Positions 26,510-35,722 of a stretch of 64,000 nucleotides of DNA are shown piece after piece (the stretch's first letter is position 1; each line of letters opens with the position of its first letter). Source of the stretch: Cellulophaga tyrosinoxydans (GTDB lineage Bacteria; Bacteroidota; Bacteroidia; Flavobacteriales; Flavobacteriaceae); NCBI RefSeq assembly GCF_900176415.1, contig NZ_FWXO01000001.1:418086-482085 (forward strand), given 5' to 3'. The notes beneath the pieces are model-generated. The model was not told the DNA's origin. It did not search any database and was given only the letters and a program-made list of their open reading frames with translations. The position numbers and the translations under genes were made by a program.

Positions 26510-27769
26510 ATGAAAGCATTAAAACTTATAGGTCCGTTTAAACAATTAGTTACCATGGCAAATTTGCCATTAAAAGGCGCACTTACTGACGACCAATTAA
26601 CCATTATCGAAGACGCAGGCATACTTATAGAAAATGAACAAATAAAAGAAATTGGCTTATTTACTGTGATGCTCTCTGAAGCTAAACAAACTGAAATTGA
26701 AGTCATAGCACTTCAAGGCAATCATGTTTGTTTACCTGGCTTTATAGATTCGCACACACATATATGTTTTGGTGGCACAAGAGCTAAAGATTATGCCATG
26801 CGCAATGCTGGAAAAACTTATTTAGAAATTGCAAAAGCTGGTGGTGGTATTTGGGATACCGTAACACAAACACGAAAAGCTGCTTCGGAAGAATTAATAA
26901 AAAAAACGCTTAAAAGAACAAAGCAACATCTTAAAAATGGTGTCACCACAATTGAAGTAAAAAGTGGTTATGGGCTATCTGTAGAAGAGGAATTAAAAAT
27001 GCTTCGTGCTATTAAAAATGCAAATTCTCAAACTCCTTTAGATTTAATTCCGACTTGTTTAGCCGCGCATATGAAACCTAAGGATTTTTCAGGTAGTAAT
27101 GCTGAATATCTGAACGAAATTAGCACTACTCTTTTTCCCATTTTAAAAGAAGAAAAACTTACTAACCGCATGGATGCTTTTATTGAAGAAAGTGCTTTTT
27201 CGAAAGAAGATATCAGACCTTATTTTAAGAAAGCCAAAGAAATAGGTTTTGATATTACCGTTCATGCAGATCAGTTTTCAACAGATGGTAGTGCTATAGC
27301 TGTAGAATTTGAAGCTATAAGTGCTGATCATTTGGAAGCATCAACCAAAAATGAAATTGAATTACTAGCTAAAAGTAATGTCATTGCAACTGCGCTTCCC
27401 GGGGCATCCTTAGGGTTGGGCTGCAATTTTACTCCAGCTCGTAAATTATTGGATGCAGGTTGTGCCTTAGCCATTGCTAGCGATCATAATCCGGGTTCCG
27501 CGCCAATGGGCGATTTACTTACTCAGGCTGCTATTTTGCAAACTTTTGAAAAGCTATCCAATGCCGAAGTTCTGGCAGGTATAACCTTTCGTGCTGCAGC
27601 CGCTTTAAATTTAAATGATAGAGGCCAATTAAAAGAAGGACTTTTAGCTGATTTTGCCTTATTTCATACCGACAATTATAACGAAATTCTATACCATCAA
27701 GGTGCTTTTAAACCTTGTATGGTTTTTAAAAATGGCGCACTAGTATACGACAAACATCAAACAAATTAG
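26510..27769 (+). CDS. hutI: Imidazolonepropionase
   Basis: The 419-residue amidohydrolase converts 4-imidazolone-5-propionate to N-formimidoyl-L-glutamate, the third step of the pathway. Metal-binding motifs are DSHTHICFGG, the central HADQF and the Asp in IASDHNPGSAPM. I chose ATG 26510 (MKALKLIGPF) over the in-frame ATG at 26486, which would overlap hutH by 20 bases; overlap is common in this operon, so the longer form is not excluded. Confidence 0.95.
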   Translation: MKALKLIGPFKQLVTMANLPLKGALTDDQLTIIEDAGILIENEQIKEIGLFTVMLSEAKQTEIEVIALQGNHVCLPGFIDSHTHICFGGTRAKDYAMRNAGKTYLEIAKAGGGIWDTVTQTRKAASEELIKKTLKRTKQHLKNGVTTIEVKSGYGLSVEEELKMLRAIKNANSQTPLDLIPTCLAAHMKPKDFSGSNAEYLNEISTTLFPILKEEKLTNRMDAFIEESAFSKEDIRPYFKKAKEIGFDITVHADQFSTDGSAIAVEFEAISADHLEASTKNEIELLAKSNVIATALPGASLGLGCNFTPARKLLDAGCALAIASDHNPGSAPMGDLLTQAAILQTFEKLSNAEVLAGITFRAAAALNLNDRGQLKEGLLADFALFHTDNYNEILYHQGAFKPCMVFKNGALVYDKHQTN

Positions 27770-27770
27770 C

Positions 27771-29789
27771 ATGACATTCAAAGAACAAATACTTCAAGGC
27801 ATTCCAACTAAATTGCCTTCTCAAAAAGAATATTCCACCACGATTAGTCATGCTCCTAAACGAAAAAACCTTCTGTCTTTAAAAGAAAAAAAACTAGCCA
27901 TTAAAAATGCTTTGCGTTATTTCCCTAAAGATTGGCATGCTGAGTTATCGCAAGAATTTGCTTTTGAACTAACTACCTATGGTAGAATATACATGCACCG
28001 ATTTAAGCCTGATTACCAAATGTATGCGCGACCCATACATGAGTATCCATACCAAACAATCCAGGCCGCAGGTATCATGCTAATGATTCAGAACAATTTA
28101 GATCCCGCAGTTGCGCAACATCCAGAGGAATTAATTACCTATGGTGGTAATGGCGCTGTTTTCCAGAATTGGGCACAGTATCTTTTAACCATGCAGTATT
28201 TGGCAACCATGAATAATGAACAAACGCTTCATGTGTATTCTGGTCATCCTATGGGCTTATTTCCGTCATCCATTGAAGCGCCTCGAGTTGTAGTGACGAA
28301 CGGAATGATGATTCCGAATTACTCCAAACCTGATGATTGGGAAAAATACAACGCTTTAGGCGTAACACAATACGGACAAATGACTGCCGGCTCTTATATG
28401 TATATTGGACCACAAGGCATTGTTCATGGCACCACGATTACGGTAAAGAATGCCTTTAGAAAAGTATTAAAACCTGACGAAAATCCATCAGGAAAAATAT
28501 TCTTAACTGCCGGATTAGGTGGTATGAGTGGTGCACAACCAAAAGCTGGAAATATTGCAGGTTGTATTACCATTTGCGCCGAAGTAAATGCTGCTGCTGC
28601 AATAAAAAGACATGAACAAGGTTGGGTAGATGTATTGGTAACTAATTTAAATGATTTAGTTACTAGAACTAAAAAAGCACAAGCGGAAAAAGAAGTCGTA
28701 TCCATCGCTTTTATTGGTAATATTGTTGATGTTTGGGAGCGTTTTTACGATGAAGACCTATTTATTCATCTGGGTTCTGACCAAACATCATTACACAACC
28801 CTTGGGCAGGCGGTTATTATCCTGTTGATTTATCGTTTGAAGAGGCAAATGAACTAATGGTTGCTAATCCTGAATTATTTAAGGAGAAAGTCCAGATTTC
28901 TTTACGAAGACAAATCGCTGCAATTAACAAACATACCCAAAAAGGCACTTACTTTTTTGACTATGGAAATGCTTTTTTATTGGAAGCTTCAAGAGCTGGA
29001 GCTGCGGTAATGGCTAAAAATGGTATCGACTTTAGGTATCCATCATATGTTCAAGATATTCTTGGCCCTATGTGTTTTGATTATGGTTTTGGTCCGTTTA
29101 GATGGGTTTGTACTTCTGGCAACCCCTCCGATTTACACAAAACAGATGCCATAGCACAACGTGTTTTAGAAGAAATAAAGAGCACCGCACCGGCTGAAAT
29201 TCAGCAGCAGATGCAAGACAACATTACTTGGATAAAAGAGGCTGAGAAAAACAAATTGGTAGTTGGGTCTCAAGCTCGAATTTTATATGCCGATGCTGAA
29301 GGGAGAGCCAAAATTGCGGATGCATTTAATACCGCAATTTCCAATGGAGAAATTTCTGCTCCAGTGGTTTTAGGTAGAGATCACCATGATGTAAGTGGTA
29401 CTGATTCTCCGTTTAGAGAAACTAGTAACATCTATGATGGTAGTAAATTCACTGCTGATATGGCCATCCACAATGTCATTGGAGACAGTTTTAGAGGCGC
29501 CACTTGGGTTTCTATCCATAATGGTGGTGGTGTAGGTTGGGGAGAAGTAATTAATGGCGGTTTTGGAATGGTCTTAGACGGTACAAAAGAAGCTTCAAAA
29601 CGACTCAAAAGCATGCTTTTTTACGATGTAAATAATGGCATATCAAGAAGAAGTTGGGCTAGAAATAAAGAAGCGATTTTTGCTATTCAACGAGAAATGG
29701 ATAGAAATCCTGAATTAAAAATAACTTTGCCTAACTTAGTTGATGATAAAATGTTAGTGAACTTATTTAGTGATGATGTTGGACTATAA
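27771..29789 (+). CDS. hutU: Urocanate hydratase (long form)
   Basis: The 672-residue enzyme hydrates urocanate to imidazolonepropionate using tightly bound NAD+. Family blocks include YGGNGAVFQNWAQYLLTMQYL, SGHPMGLFPS, TAGSYMYIGPQGIVHGT, GLGGMSGAQPKA and, near the C-terminus, HNGGGVGWGEVINGG. It is about 110 residues longer than the usual 550-560-residue proteobacterial and bacillar form; the extra length is spread through the protein, as in other Bacteroidota. It is separated from hutI by one base and overlaps hutG. Confidence 0.95.
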   Translation: MTFKEQILQGIPTKLPSQKEYSTTISHAPKRKNLLSLKEKKLAIKNALRYFPKDWHAELSQEFAFELTTYGRIYMHRFKPDYQMYARPIHEYPYQTIQAAGIMLMIQNNLDPAVAQHPEELITYGGNGAVFQNWAQYLLTMQYLATMNNEQTLHVYSGHPMGLFPSSIEAPRVVVTNGMMIPNYSKPDDWEKYNALGVTQYGQMTAGSYMYIGPQGIVHGTTITVKNAFRKVLKPDENPSGKIFLTAGLGGMSGAQPKAGNIAGCITICAEVNAAAAIKRHEQGWVDVLVTNLNDLVTRTKKAQAEKEVVSIAFIGNIVDVWERFYDEDLFIHLGSDQTSLHNPWAGGYYPVDLSFEEANELMVANPELFKEKVQISLRRQIAAINKHTQKGTYFFDYGNAFLLEASRAGAAVMAKNGIDFRYPSYVQDILGPMCFDYGFGPFRWVCTSGNPSDLHKTDAIAQRVLEEIKSTAPAEIQQQMQDNITWIKEAEKNKLVVGSQARILYADAEGRAKIADAFNTAISNGEISAPVVLGRDHHDVSGTDSPFRETSNIYDGSKFTADMAIHNVIGDSFRGATWVSIHNGGGVGWGEVINGGFGMVLDGTKEASKRLKSMLFYDVNNGISRRSWARNKEAIFAIQREMDRNPELKITLPNLVDDKMLVNLFSDDVGL

Positions 29790-30729
29790 AATTACTGCAA
29801 AAGACCTATGGACAGGCAGAAAATCTGATCAGGAACTTTATTTACATGAAAAAGTACAGTGTGTTTCTTTGGTTGAATTCGAATTTAATAAAGATTTAAA
29901 AATTATTGCCCTTTTAGGGTATGCTTGCGACGAAGGTGTTAAAAGAAATCAAGGTAGAATTGGCGCAGAACATGGCCCAGATGCAATACGAAAATCGTTG
30001 GGTAAATTCCCAAATCATTTAGCCAATGACACCCAATTTTTAGACTGCGGAACGATCACATGTCTCAATGCAGATTTAGAATCCACGCAAACAAACCTAA
30101 CCAATACCATTGAATTATTACTCTCTCAAAATACCTTTCCGATTGTAATTGGAGGTGGTCATGATATTGCCTACGGACATTTTAAGGGCATTAAAAAGCA
30201 TCTTGGTAATAAGAAAATAGGCATTATTAATTTTGATGCTCATTTTGATTTACGACAGAATACTTCGGGTAATAACTCTGGAACTCCTTTCAACCAAATA
30301 GCACAAGATTGCGAAACCGAAAACGCAGCGTTTAATTATTTATGTTTAGGCATTCGGAACGATGCCAACGACAAGGTACTTTTTGAAACAGCAGATTCGT
30401 TAAATGTAAAATACCTAGAAACGGAGCATTTTAATATGCATTACCTTGAACATGTTCAGCTAATACTAATGCAGTTTATTGAAGATGTAGATTACATTTA
30501 TACTACTATAGATTTAGATGGATTTTCATCTGCCTACGCCCCAGGTGTAAGCGCGCCATCACCTATGGGTTTTTCGCCCAACATTGTTTTAGAGTGTTTA
30601 AAAGTGATCATCGACAGTAAAAAACTAATTAGCCTAGACCTTGCTGAAATGAATCCAACCTATGATATTGATGGGCAAACTGCTAAATTAGCTGCATCAT
30701 TAGTGCATTTTGTAATGCATATGGTTTAA
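29773..30729 (+). CDS. hutG: Formimidoylglutamase, arginase family
   Basis: The 318-residue ureohydrolase splits N-formimidoylglutamate into glutamate and formamide, ending the pathway. The two-manganese site is formed by GGGHD, NFDAHFDLR and TTIDLDGF, with SSAYAPGVSAPSPMG following as in arginases. GTG 29770, ATG 29773 and ATG 29776 are stacked in frame inside the last codons of hutU; I report the middle one. The overlap implies translational coupling. Confidence 0.93.
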   Translation: MMLDYKITAKDLWTGRKSDQELYLHEKVQCVSLVEFEFNKDLKIIALLGYACDEGVKRNQGRIGAEHGPDAIRKSLGKFPNHLANDTQFLDCGTITCLNADLESTQTNLTNTIELLLSQNTFPIVIGGGHDIAYGHFKGIKKHLGNKKIGIINFDAHFDLRQNTSGNNSGTPFNQIAQDCETENAAFNYLCLGIRNDANDKVLFETADSLNVKYLETEHFNMHYLEHVQLILMQFIEDVDYIYTTIDLDGFSSAYAPGVSAPSPMGFSPNIVLECLKVIIDSKKLISLDLAEMNPTYDIDGQTAKLAASLVHFVMHMV

Positions 30730-30731
30730 CT

Positions 30732-31889
30732 CTACTCTAACCAAGATTTATAATATTTACCATCGTCAATATCTAACGCTGCTTGTGTTAGTTTTAGTGG
30801 TTTAAACGTATCAATCATAACCGCTAATTCTTCGGTTTTAGATTTTCCGATACTTGCTTCATAAGTTCCTGGGTGTGGCCCATGCGGAATACCTGCTGGA
30901 TGTAAAGAAATAAAACCTTCTTCTACATTTTTTCTACTCATAAAATCGCCATCTACGTAATACAACACCTCATCAGAATCTATATTCGAATGGTTATAAG
31001 GTGCAGGAATGGATTGCGGATGGTAATCATATAATCGCGGCACAAAAGAACATACTACAAAAGCACTAGTTTCAAAAGTTTGGTGTACTGGTGGCGGTTG
31101 ATGCACTCTCCCTGTTATGGGCTCGAAATTATGAATAGAAAATCCGTAAGGGAAATTATATCCATCCCAACCTACAATATCAAATGGGTGTGTAGCATAA
31201 GTTAAATGATGTAATTGTCCTTGCTTTTTAAGCTTCATTAAAAACTCCCCTTTTTCATCATGAGTTTGTAAGTTTTCTGGCAGTTTAAAATCGCGCTCAC
31301 AAAATGGTGAGTGCTCTAAATGTTGCCCAAACCAATTGCGGTATCTTTTTGGGGTGTATATTGGATGATAGCTTTCGGTAATTAAAAGTCGGTTTACTTC
31401 GGTATCAAAATGTATTTGATAAATCATTCCACGCGGAATCACCAAATAATCTCCATACTCAAACGGAATCTCTCCCAACATGGTTTTTAAGGTTCCTGTG
31501 CCTTTGTGAATAAACAACAATTCATCAGCATCGGTATTTTTATAAAAATAAGATGTCATTGATTTTTTAGGTGCTGCCAAACCCATATGAACATCATTAT
31601 TAAAAAGTACTGTAACTCTACTCTCCAAAAAATCATCAACTGGTTTTACTTGAAAACCTTTCAATAATCGGGATTTTATATTATGTTCTACGGCAGCTTT
31701 AGGCGTCAAATCTAGAGACTCCCCTACTTTTTTAATTTGTGTAGGCCTATGTAGATGATACATTAAAGAAGACATACCATCAAAACCTATAGTTCCGAAA
31801 AGCTGCTCATAATGTAATGTTCCATCTTCCTTTTTAAATATAGTATGACGTTTTTGAGGTATTTTTCCTAATTTATGATAAAGTGGCAT
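30732..31889 (-). CDS. hmgA: Homogentisate 1,2-dioxygenase
   Basis: The 385-residue cupin-type iron enzyme opens the ring of homogentisate to maleylacetoacetate in tyrosine and phenylalanine breakdown. Metal and active-site histidines sit in GRVHQPPPVHQTFE and GIPHGPHPGTYEASIG. The short length relative to the 430-450-residue animal and proteobacterial enzyme is usual in Bacteroidota. It converges on hutG 2 bp away; fumarylacetoacetase and 4-hydroxyphenylpyruvate dioxygenase are not in the window. Confidence 0.9.
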   Translation of the reverse strand: MPLYHKLGKIPQKRHTIFKKEDGTLHYEQLFGTIGFDGMSSLMYHLHRPTQIKKVGESLDLTPKAAVEHNIKSRLLKGFQVKPVDDFLESRVTVLFNNDVHMGLAAPKKSMTSYFYKNTDADELLFIHKGTGTLKTMLGEIPFEYGDYLVIPRGMIYQIHFDTEVNRLLITESYHPIYTPKRYRNWFGQHLEHSPFCERDFKLPENLQTHDEKGEFLMKLKKQGQLHHLTYATHPFDIVGWDGYNFPYGFSIHNFEPITGRVHQPPPVHQTFETSAFVVCSFVPRLYDYHPQSIPAPYNHSNIDSDEVLYYVDGDFMSRKNVEEGFISLHPAGIPHGPHPGTYEASIGKSKTEELAVMIDTFKPLKLTQAALDIDDGKYYKSWLE

Positions 31890-32051
31890 GGTAAAATTGC
31901 TATAATTAATCTCTATAAAATTACAATTATTTTATAACAAAAAAGGTGCATTTAACCTGCAATAGAACTATAAAATGATTTGCTGCAAAAGCACTTATGC
32001 TAGTGGTTTTGAATTATTCTGAATATTTCTTATCTTTTAAATAAAAAGATT

Positions 32052-32285
32052 ATGAAAGATGTTGTTTATTTCTATGTTGGTTTAACCACCTTAGTACTTA
32101 TATCTGTTACTATAATGGCTACTATGAATTTTCCATTTAACTGGGTATTTTATGTCACAATTATAGGTCAAGGTTTAGTGGTATTTATGGTTTATAAAGT
32201 GCTAAAAGACAAATATACCACCACAAAAACGTTTAAAGATTTCTACGAAGATCATCCTATTAGCGAACAAGAACATTATAGATAA
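32052..32285 (+). CDS. Small two-helix membrane protein
   Basis: A 77-residue protein with two membrane helices (about residues 5-25 and 29-50) and a charged C-terminal tail ending KDFYEDHPISEQEHYR. It resembles small 2TM-type proteins common in flavobacteria. No function is known. It has its own upstream gap and no operon partner. Confidence 0.6.
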   Translation: MKDVVYFYVGLTTLVLISVTIMATMNFPFNWVFYVTIIGQGLVVFMVYKVLKDKYTTTKTFKDFYEDHPISEQEHYR

Positions 32286-32680
32286 AATATAAACTTAATG
32301 GTATAGTAACCTGTAGTTTTCATGAGGCCTGAAAACAAAAAAAGCCTCCCAAAATAGGAAAGCCTTTCATCGGTTTATACATTTTTTATAAAAAATGTTT
32401 CACCACAACTTGCACTTCTTTCGAAGTACAACACAACATTGCAAATATAGAAAAGCTTTTCTATAAAATAGAAAATGTTTGCTTTTTTAGTCTTTTGCAA
32501 TGACTAAAATACTTATGTAGCGTAATTTCATAAATTTCAGCTTTAAGATTAATGGCGAATAAAAAGGTTAAAATACCTAACACACCTACTTCAACGATAT
32601 AAAGCATCGCCTAAACTAGTTATAGTAGACTCAAAAATTATAAAAACCTATTTTCGCAACATCAAACTAACCAAATTTTT
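32286..32680. other. 395-bp intergenic stretch without a gene
   Basis: I find no supportable reading frame or RNA. There is a short GAGGC/GCCTC dyad at 32324-32348 and a weak TTTTCTAT/ATAGAAAA dyad around 32458-32478; neither is convincing as a terminator. Confidence 0.5.
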
Positions 32681-33892
32681 ATGCAATTAAGAAAACTAAG
32701 TAGCTTCTTAATCCTTTCCATATTAACGTACAGTTGTGAAACTGATACCATAGAAACCATTGCCGAAATAAACCATCCAAATAGCATTCTAGATCCTGAA
32801 ACTGAGCAGAACTCTAATTCAAGCTCAGAAACAGAAACAGATACAAACAACGACATTAACCTTGGCGCTCAAAATTGGATTGGCGCCATGCAATTAGAGA
32901 ATGGGTTATTAGAAAGTACAGAACGATCTAACTTTGTTTCATTATATGACAATGCGTTATCCATTTTATTTTTTACATCGGAGGGTGAATTTACCAAGGC
33001 TGAGAAGACATTGGATTATTTTAATGCTAAAATGGAAACTGAACTTTTGAACGGTTCTGGAGGATATTATCAGTTTAGAAATAAAGAAGGAGAAAACGGC
33101 AATAGAACCTGGTTGGGAGATAATGCATGGTTGTTAATTGCTATAAATAATTATCATTTTTATGCAAAAAACAACAAGTATCAAGCCATGGCAAATCATT
33201 TAACCAATTGGATTCGTTCATTACAAGACATCGATGGCGGTTTATGGGGTGGAAAAAACGCAGATGGAACACCAATTCATAAAGTTACCGAAGGCATACT
33301 TACTGCATTTAACGCCGTTGAGGGTTATGATGATTTTCATAAAAACATACTTAGATATTTAAAAAACGAACGTTGGGAAGCAACTGAAAATGTTTTAGTT
33401 GCTTGGCCCGAAAACCCTACGTATACTTATGCTTTAGATTTACATTCCCTCGCCTACGGAATTTTGGAAGCTTATGACGAGGATATATTAGACAATACCT
33501 CTCGCTATTTAAACACACAAATTGCAACCGTTACCACAGAAGAAATTACAGGATATTGTTTTGATGAGGATAAAGATGTGGTTTGGCTTGAAGGTACTGC
33601 TCAAATGGCAATGGCCTATAAATCTGCAGGAAGCGCTACACAAGCACAAAAACTCATTACACAAATTGAGAAAACATTTATTAACAGCAGTTTACATGGC
33701 AATAGTAATGGCGTACCATATGCATCAAACTACGCGACTAGTTTTGGTTCTGGAATGCTTTGGGATCATGCGGATGTAACACCGGCAATATCATCTACGG
33801 TGTGGTATTTATTTGCAAAACAAAATTTTAATCCATTTACCATAGGAAAGAATAAAAATATGCCCGTATCGGACCGTTTTTGGGTACAGTAA
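32681..33892 (+). CDS. Lipoprotein with a predicted alpha/alpha-toroid domain
   Basis: A 403-residue protein with a lipoprotein signal (ILTYSC, Cys19) and a Ser/Thr/Glu-rich linker to about residue 60. A helical domain follows with repeating motifs (WLGDNAWLLIAINNY, QDIDGGLWGG, VTEGILTAFNAVEGY, LDLHSLAYGILEAY, WLEGTAQMAMAY). The spacing of WL..A and Y..A hairpins recalls six-hairpin glycosidase-like folds. Enzyme class and substrate cannot be fixed; no polysaccharide-utilisation genes flank it. It converges on the usp gene 2 bp away. Confidence 0.65.
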   Translation: MQLRKLSSFLILSILTYSCETDTIETIAEINHPNSILDPETEQNSNSSSETETDTNNDINLGAQNWIGAMQLENGLLESTERSNFVSLYDNALSILFFTSEGEFTKAEKTLDYFNAKMETELLNGSGGYYQFRNKEGENGNRTWLGDNAWLLIAINNYHFYAKNNKYQAMANHLTNWIRSLQDIDGGLWGGKNADGTPIHKVTEGILTAFNAVEGYDDFHKNILRYLKNERWEATENVLVAWPENPTYTYALDLHSLAYGILEAYDEDILDNTSRYLNTQIATVTTEEITGYCFDEDKDVVWLEGTAQMAMAYKSAGSATQAQKLITQIEKTFINSSLHGNSNGVPYASNYATSFGSGMLWDHADVTPAISSTVWYLFAKQNFNPFTIGKNKNMPVSDRFWVQ

Positions 33893-33894
33893 GC

Positions 33895-34797
33895 TTATCC
33901 TAAACACGCATCATTTACCACATTACCTTTTTTAGATTTTGATGATTTACTCATCCCTAATTCCGGAATTACGAGTAGTGGTATTTGTGTGTGAAAAACG
34001 AGTCGTTTTACAATTGGCTCACGCGTAACTTTTTCCATATAGCTATGTTGGTAGTTCAGCATGGCCAACAAATGAATATCTAATTCATCTGCAAAAACTT
34101 CCAAGGTTTTAGAAACTGAGTTTAACTCTGAAACGGTATGAATATAATGCTCAATAGTGGAGAAATACTTTCGTAGCATGTTTAGATTAAACTGCTGCAA
34201 TTCAGTCAGTGCCTTAATTTTATCCTGCACATGTACTATTCGCAAAACAGAATTGAATGTTTTCACTAAATTAATAATTGGCTGCAATTCGGACTGCGTA
34301 TAGAATCTATTAAAATCGGTTGCAAAAGCTATTTCCGTTGGTGTTTCAAATGTAAAATCTTCTGGAATAGCTAAAACAGGACAATTCTTAACGGCCTTGA
34401 TAACGCGTACCGCATTGCTGCCCATAAAAACTTCTGACACCCCTGATGCTCCTTTAGTACCCATTATAACCATGTCTATGTTATATTCGTTTACCAATTC
34501 GCGCACTTCATCGGCTAGTAAGCTAAAGGAAGAAATTGTTTTAAAACTATGTAATTTATTATTGTACTTGCTCTGAATGTTATTTAAAACTGCATTTAAT
34601 CCTTCTTTAGAATAACTTTCTACCGCCAAGCTCTCTGAGGTTACTGCTGTAGCCATGAACCTACTGGCAGCAATATTTGGTGTATACGTGTTCAACAAAT
34701 AAAACGTGCATGGTTCATTTTTATATAACTCTATGGCGTAGGTTATAGCATTCCATGCATTTTTTGAAAAATCAGTAGGTAGTAAAATATTTTTCAT
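33895..34797 (-). CDS. Universal stress protein, tandem-domain
   Basis: The 300-residue protein begins MKNILLPTDFSKNAWNAI and has the ATP-binding motif GTKGASGVSEVFMGSNAVRVI at about residues 117-137. The second half is a diverged USP domain without the nucleotide loop. An FNR-type box (34851-34862) lies 54 bp upstream of the start codon, placing it in the microaerobic regulon with the adjacent cbb3 genes. Confidence 0.88.
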   Translation of the reverse strand: MKNILLPTDFSKNAWNAITYAIELYKNEPCTFYLLNTYTPNIAASRFMATAVTSESLAVESYSKEGLNAVLNNIQSKYNNKLHSFKTISSFSLLADEVRELVNEYNIDMVIMGTKGASGVSEVFMGSNAVRVIKAVKNCPVLAIPEDFTFETPTEIAFATDFNRFYTQSELQPIINLVKTFNSVLRIVHVQDKIKALTELQQFNLNMLRKYFSTIEHYIHTVSELNSVSKTLEVFADELDIHLLAMLNYQHSYMEKVTREPIVKRLVFHTQIPLLVIPELGMSKSSKSKKGNVVNDACLG

Positions 34798-34850
34798 TGG
34801 TTTGTATTAAAACTTAAAGTAAAACTAGAAGAAACGTTTTATAATTACTA

Positions 34851-34862
34851 TGATAAATGTCA
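34851..34862 (-). promoter_or_regulatory. FNR-type box before the usp gene
   Basis: TGATAAATGTCA, identical to the box before ccoS (38131-38142). Its centre is about 59 bp upstream of the usp start codon at 34797. Confidence 0.7.
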
Positions 34863-34904
34863 GGTTTTGAATTCTGCTTATTAATGAATTATTTGACTAT
34901 TTCT

Positions 34905-35603
34905 TTAACTATTCACTAAATCTATTAGTGCCTTTTCATTTATTATTGCGAGCTTTTTTCCTGAAGCTTTTATCCAATTTTCCTTTTTAAATTCTGAAAT
35001 TATTCGAATACAAGACTCTGTTGCTGTACCAACCACATTTGAAATTTCTTCACGGGATAGGGTTAAGTTTAAAAATCCTTTATCATCCTCCCCAAAATTA
35101 TTTTTCATATATAAAAATGCTTCTGCTACCCGCTGTTTTACAGTTTGTTGCGACATATTTACTATTACATCATCTGCCTCCTTTAAATCATGCGCCATAT
35201 GCCTTAAAACCTCAACGGCAAAGTTGGAATTTGAATTTAATGTATTTAAAATACCTTCTTTAGGTATAAAACACACCTGCATATCATTAACGGCAATAGC
35301 ACTCAAATTAGCAGGTTCATTTGAAATTACAGAACGCTGCCCTAGTAAATGACCTTTGGTGGCTAATTTTACAATTTGGTCTTTACCATTTGAACTCAAT
35401 TTAGAAAGTTTAGAAATACCATCGCGAACACAAAAAACACCATTAAGCTTTTCGCCTTCAGTAAAAATTGCATCTCCTTTTTTAAAATACTGAGTTGTTT
35501 TAGTATCAGAAACCTTTTTTAATTCTTCCTTACTCATGGCACGCAAAGAATTAAATTGACGAATCACACATTGTTCACATCTTGTTTCTTGATAATCATC
35601 CAT
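34905..35603 (-). CDS. Crp/Fnr-family oxygen or redox regulator
   Basis: A 232-residue Crp/Fnr regulator with a cyclic-nucleotide-like barrel (FKKGDAIFTEGEKLNGVFCVRDG) and a C-terminal helix-turn-helix (LSREEISNVVGTATESCIRIISEF). The recognition helix keeps the E..(S)..R pattern of FNR. The N-terminus has CEQC at residues 9-12 and another Cys near residue 110, a possible but incomplete iron-sulfur ligand set. It faces ccoI and is flanked by TGA-N6-TCA boxes, so it is the likely controller of the cbb3 cluster. Confidence 0.9.
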   Translation of the reverse strand: MDDYQETRCEQCVIRQFNSLRAMSKEELKKVSDTKTTQYFKKGDAIFTEGEKLNGVFCVRDGISKLSKLSSNGKDQIVKLATKGHLLGQRSVISNEPANLSAIAVNDMQVCFIPKEGILNTLNSNSNFAVEVLRHMAHDLKEADDVIVNMSQQTVKQRVAEAFLYMKNNFGEDDKGFLNLTLSREEISNVVGTATESCIRIISEFKKENWIKASGKKLAIINEKALIDLVNS

Positions 35604-35656
35604 TGGTATTTAATTTAAGACTATACAAAACTAGGAGTTGCAAAAATTTTTAAACA

Positions 35657-35668
35657 TGACAAAAATCA
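35657..35668. promoter_or_regulatory. FNR-type box between fnr and ccoI
   Basis: TGACAAAAATCA (TGATTTTTGTCA on the other strand) lies about 60 bp from each of the two divergent start codons, so it could serve either gene or autoregulation. Confidence 0.6.
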
Positions 35669-35722
35669 TATTTTAAGAATTACTGTATTTACAACTTTGC
35701 ATCAGGTATAAAGCAAATGTTT

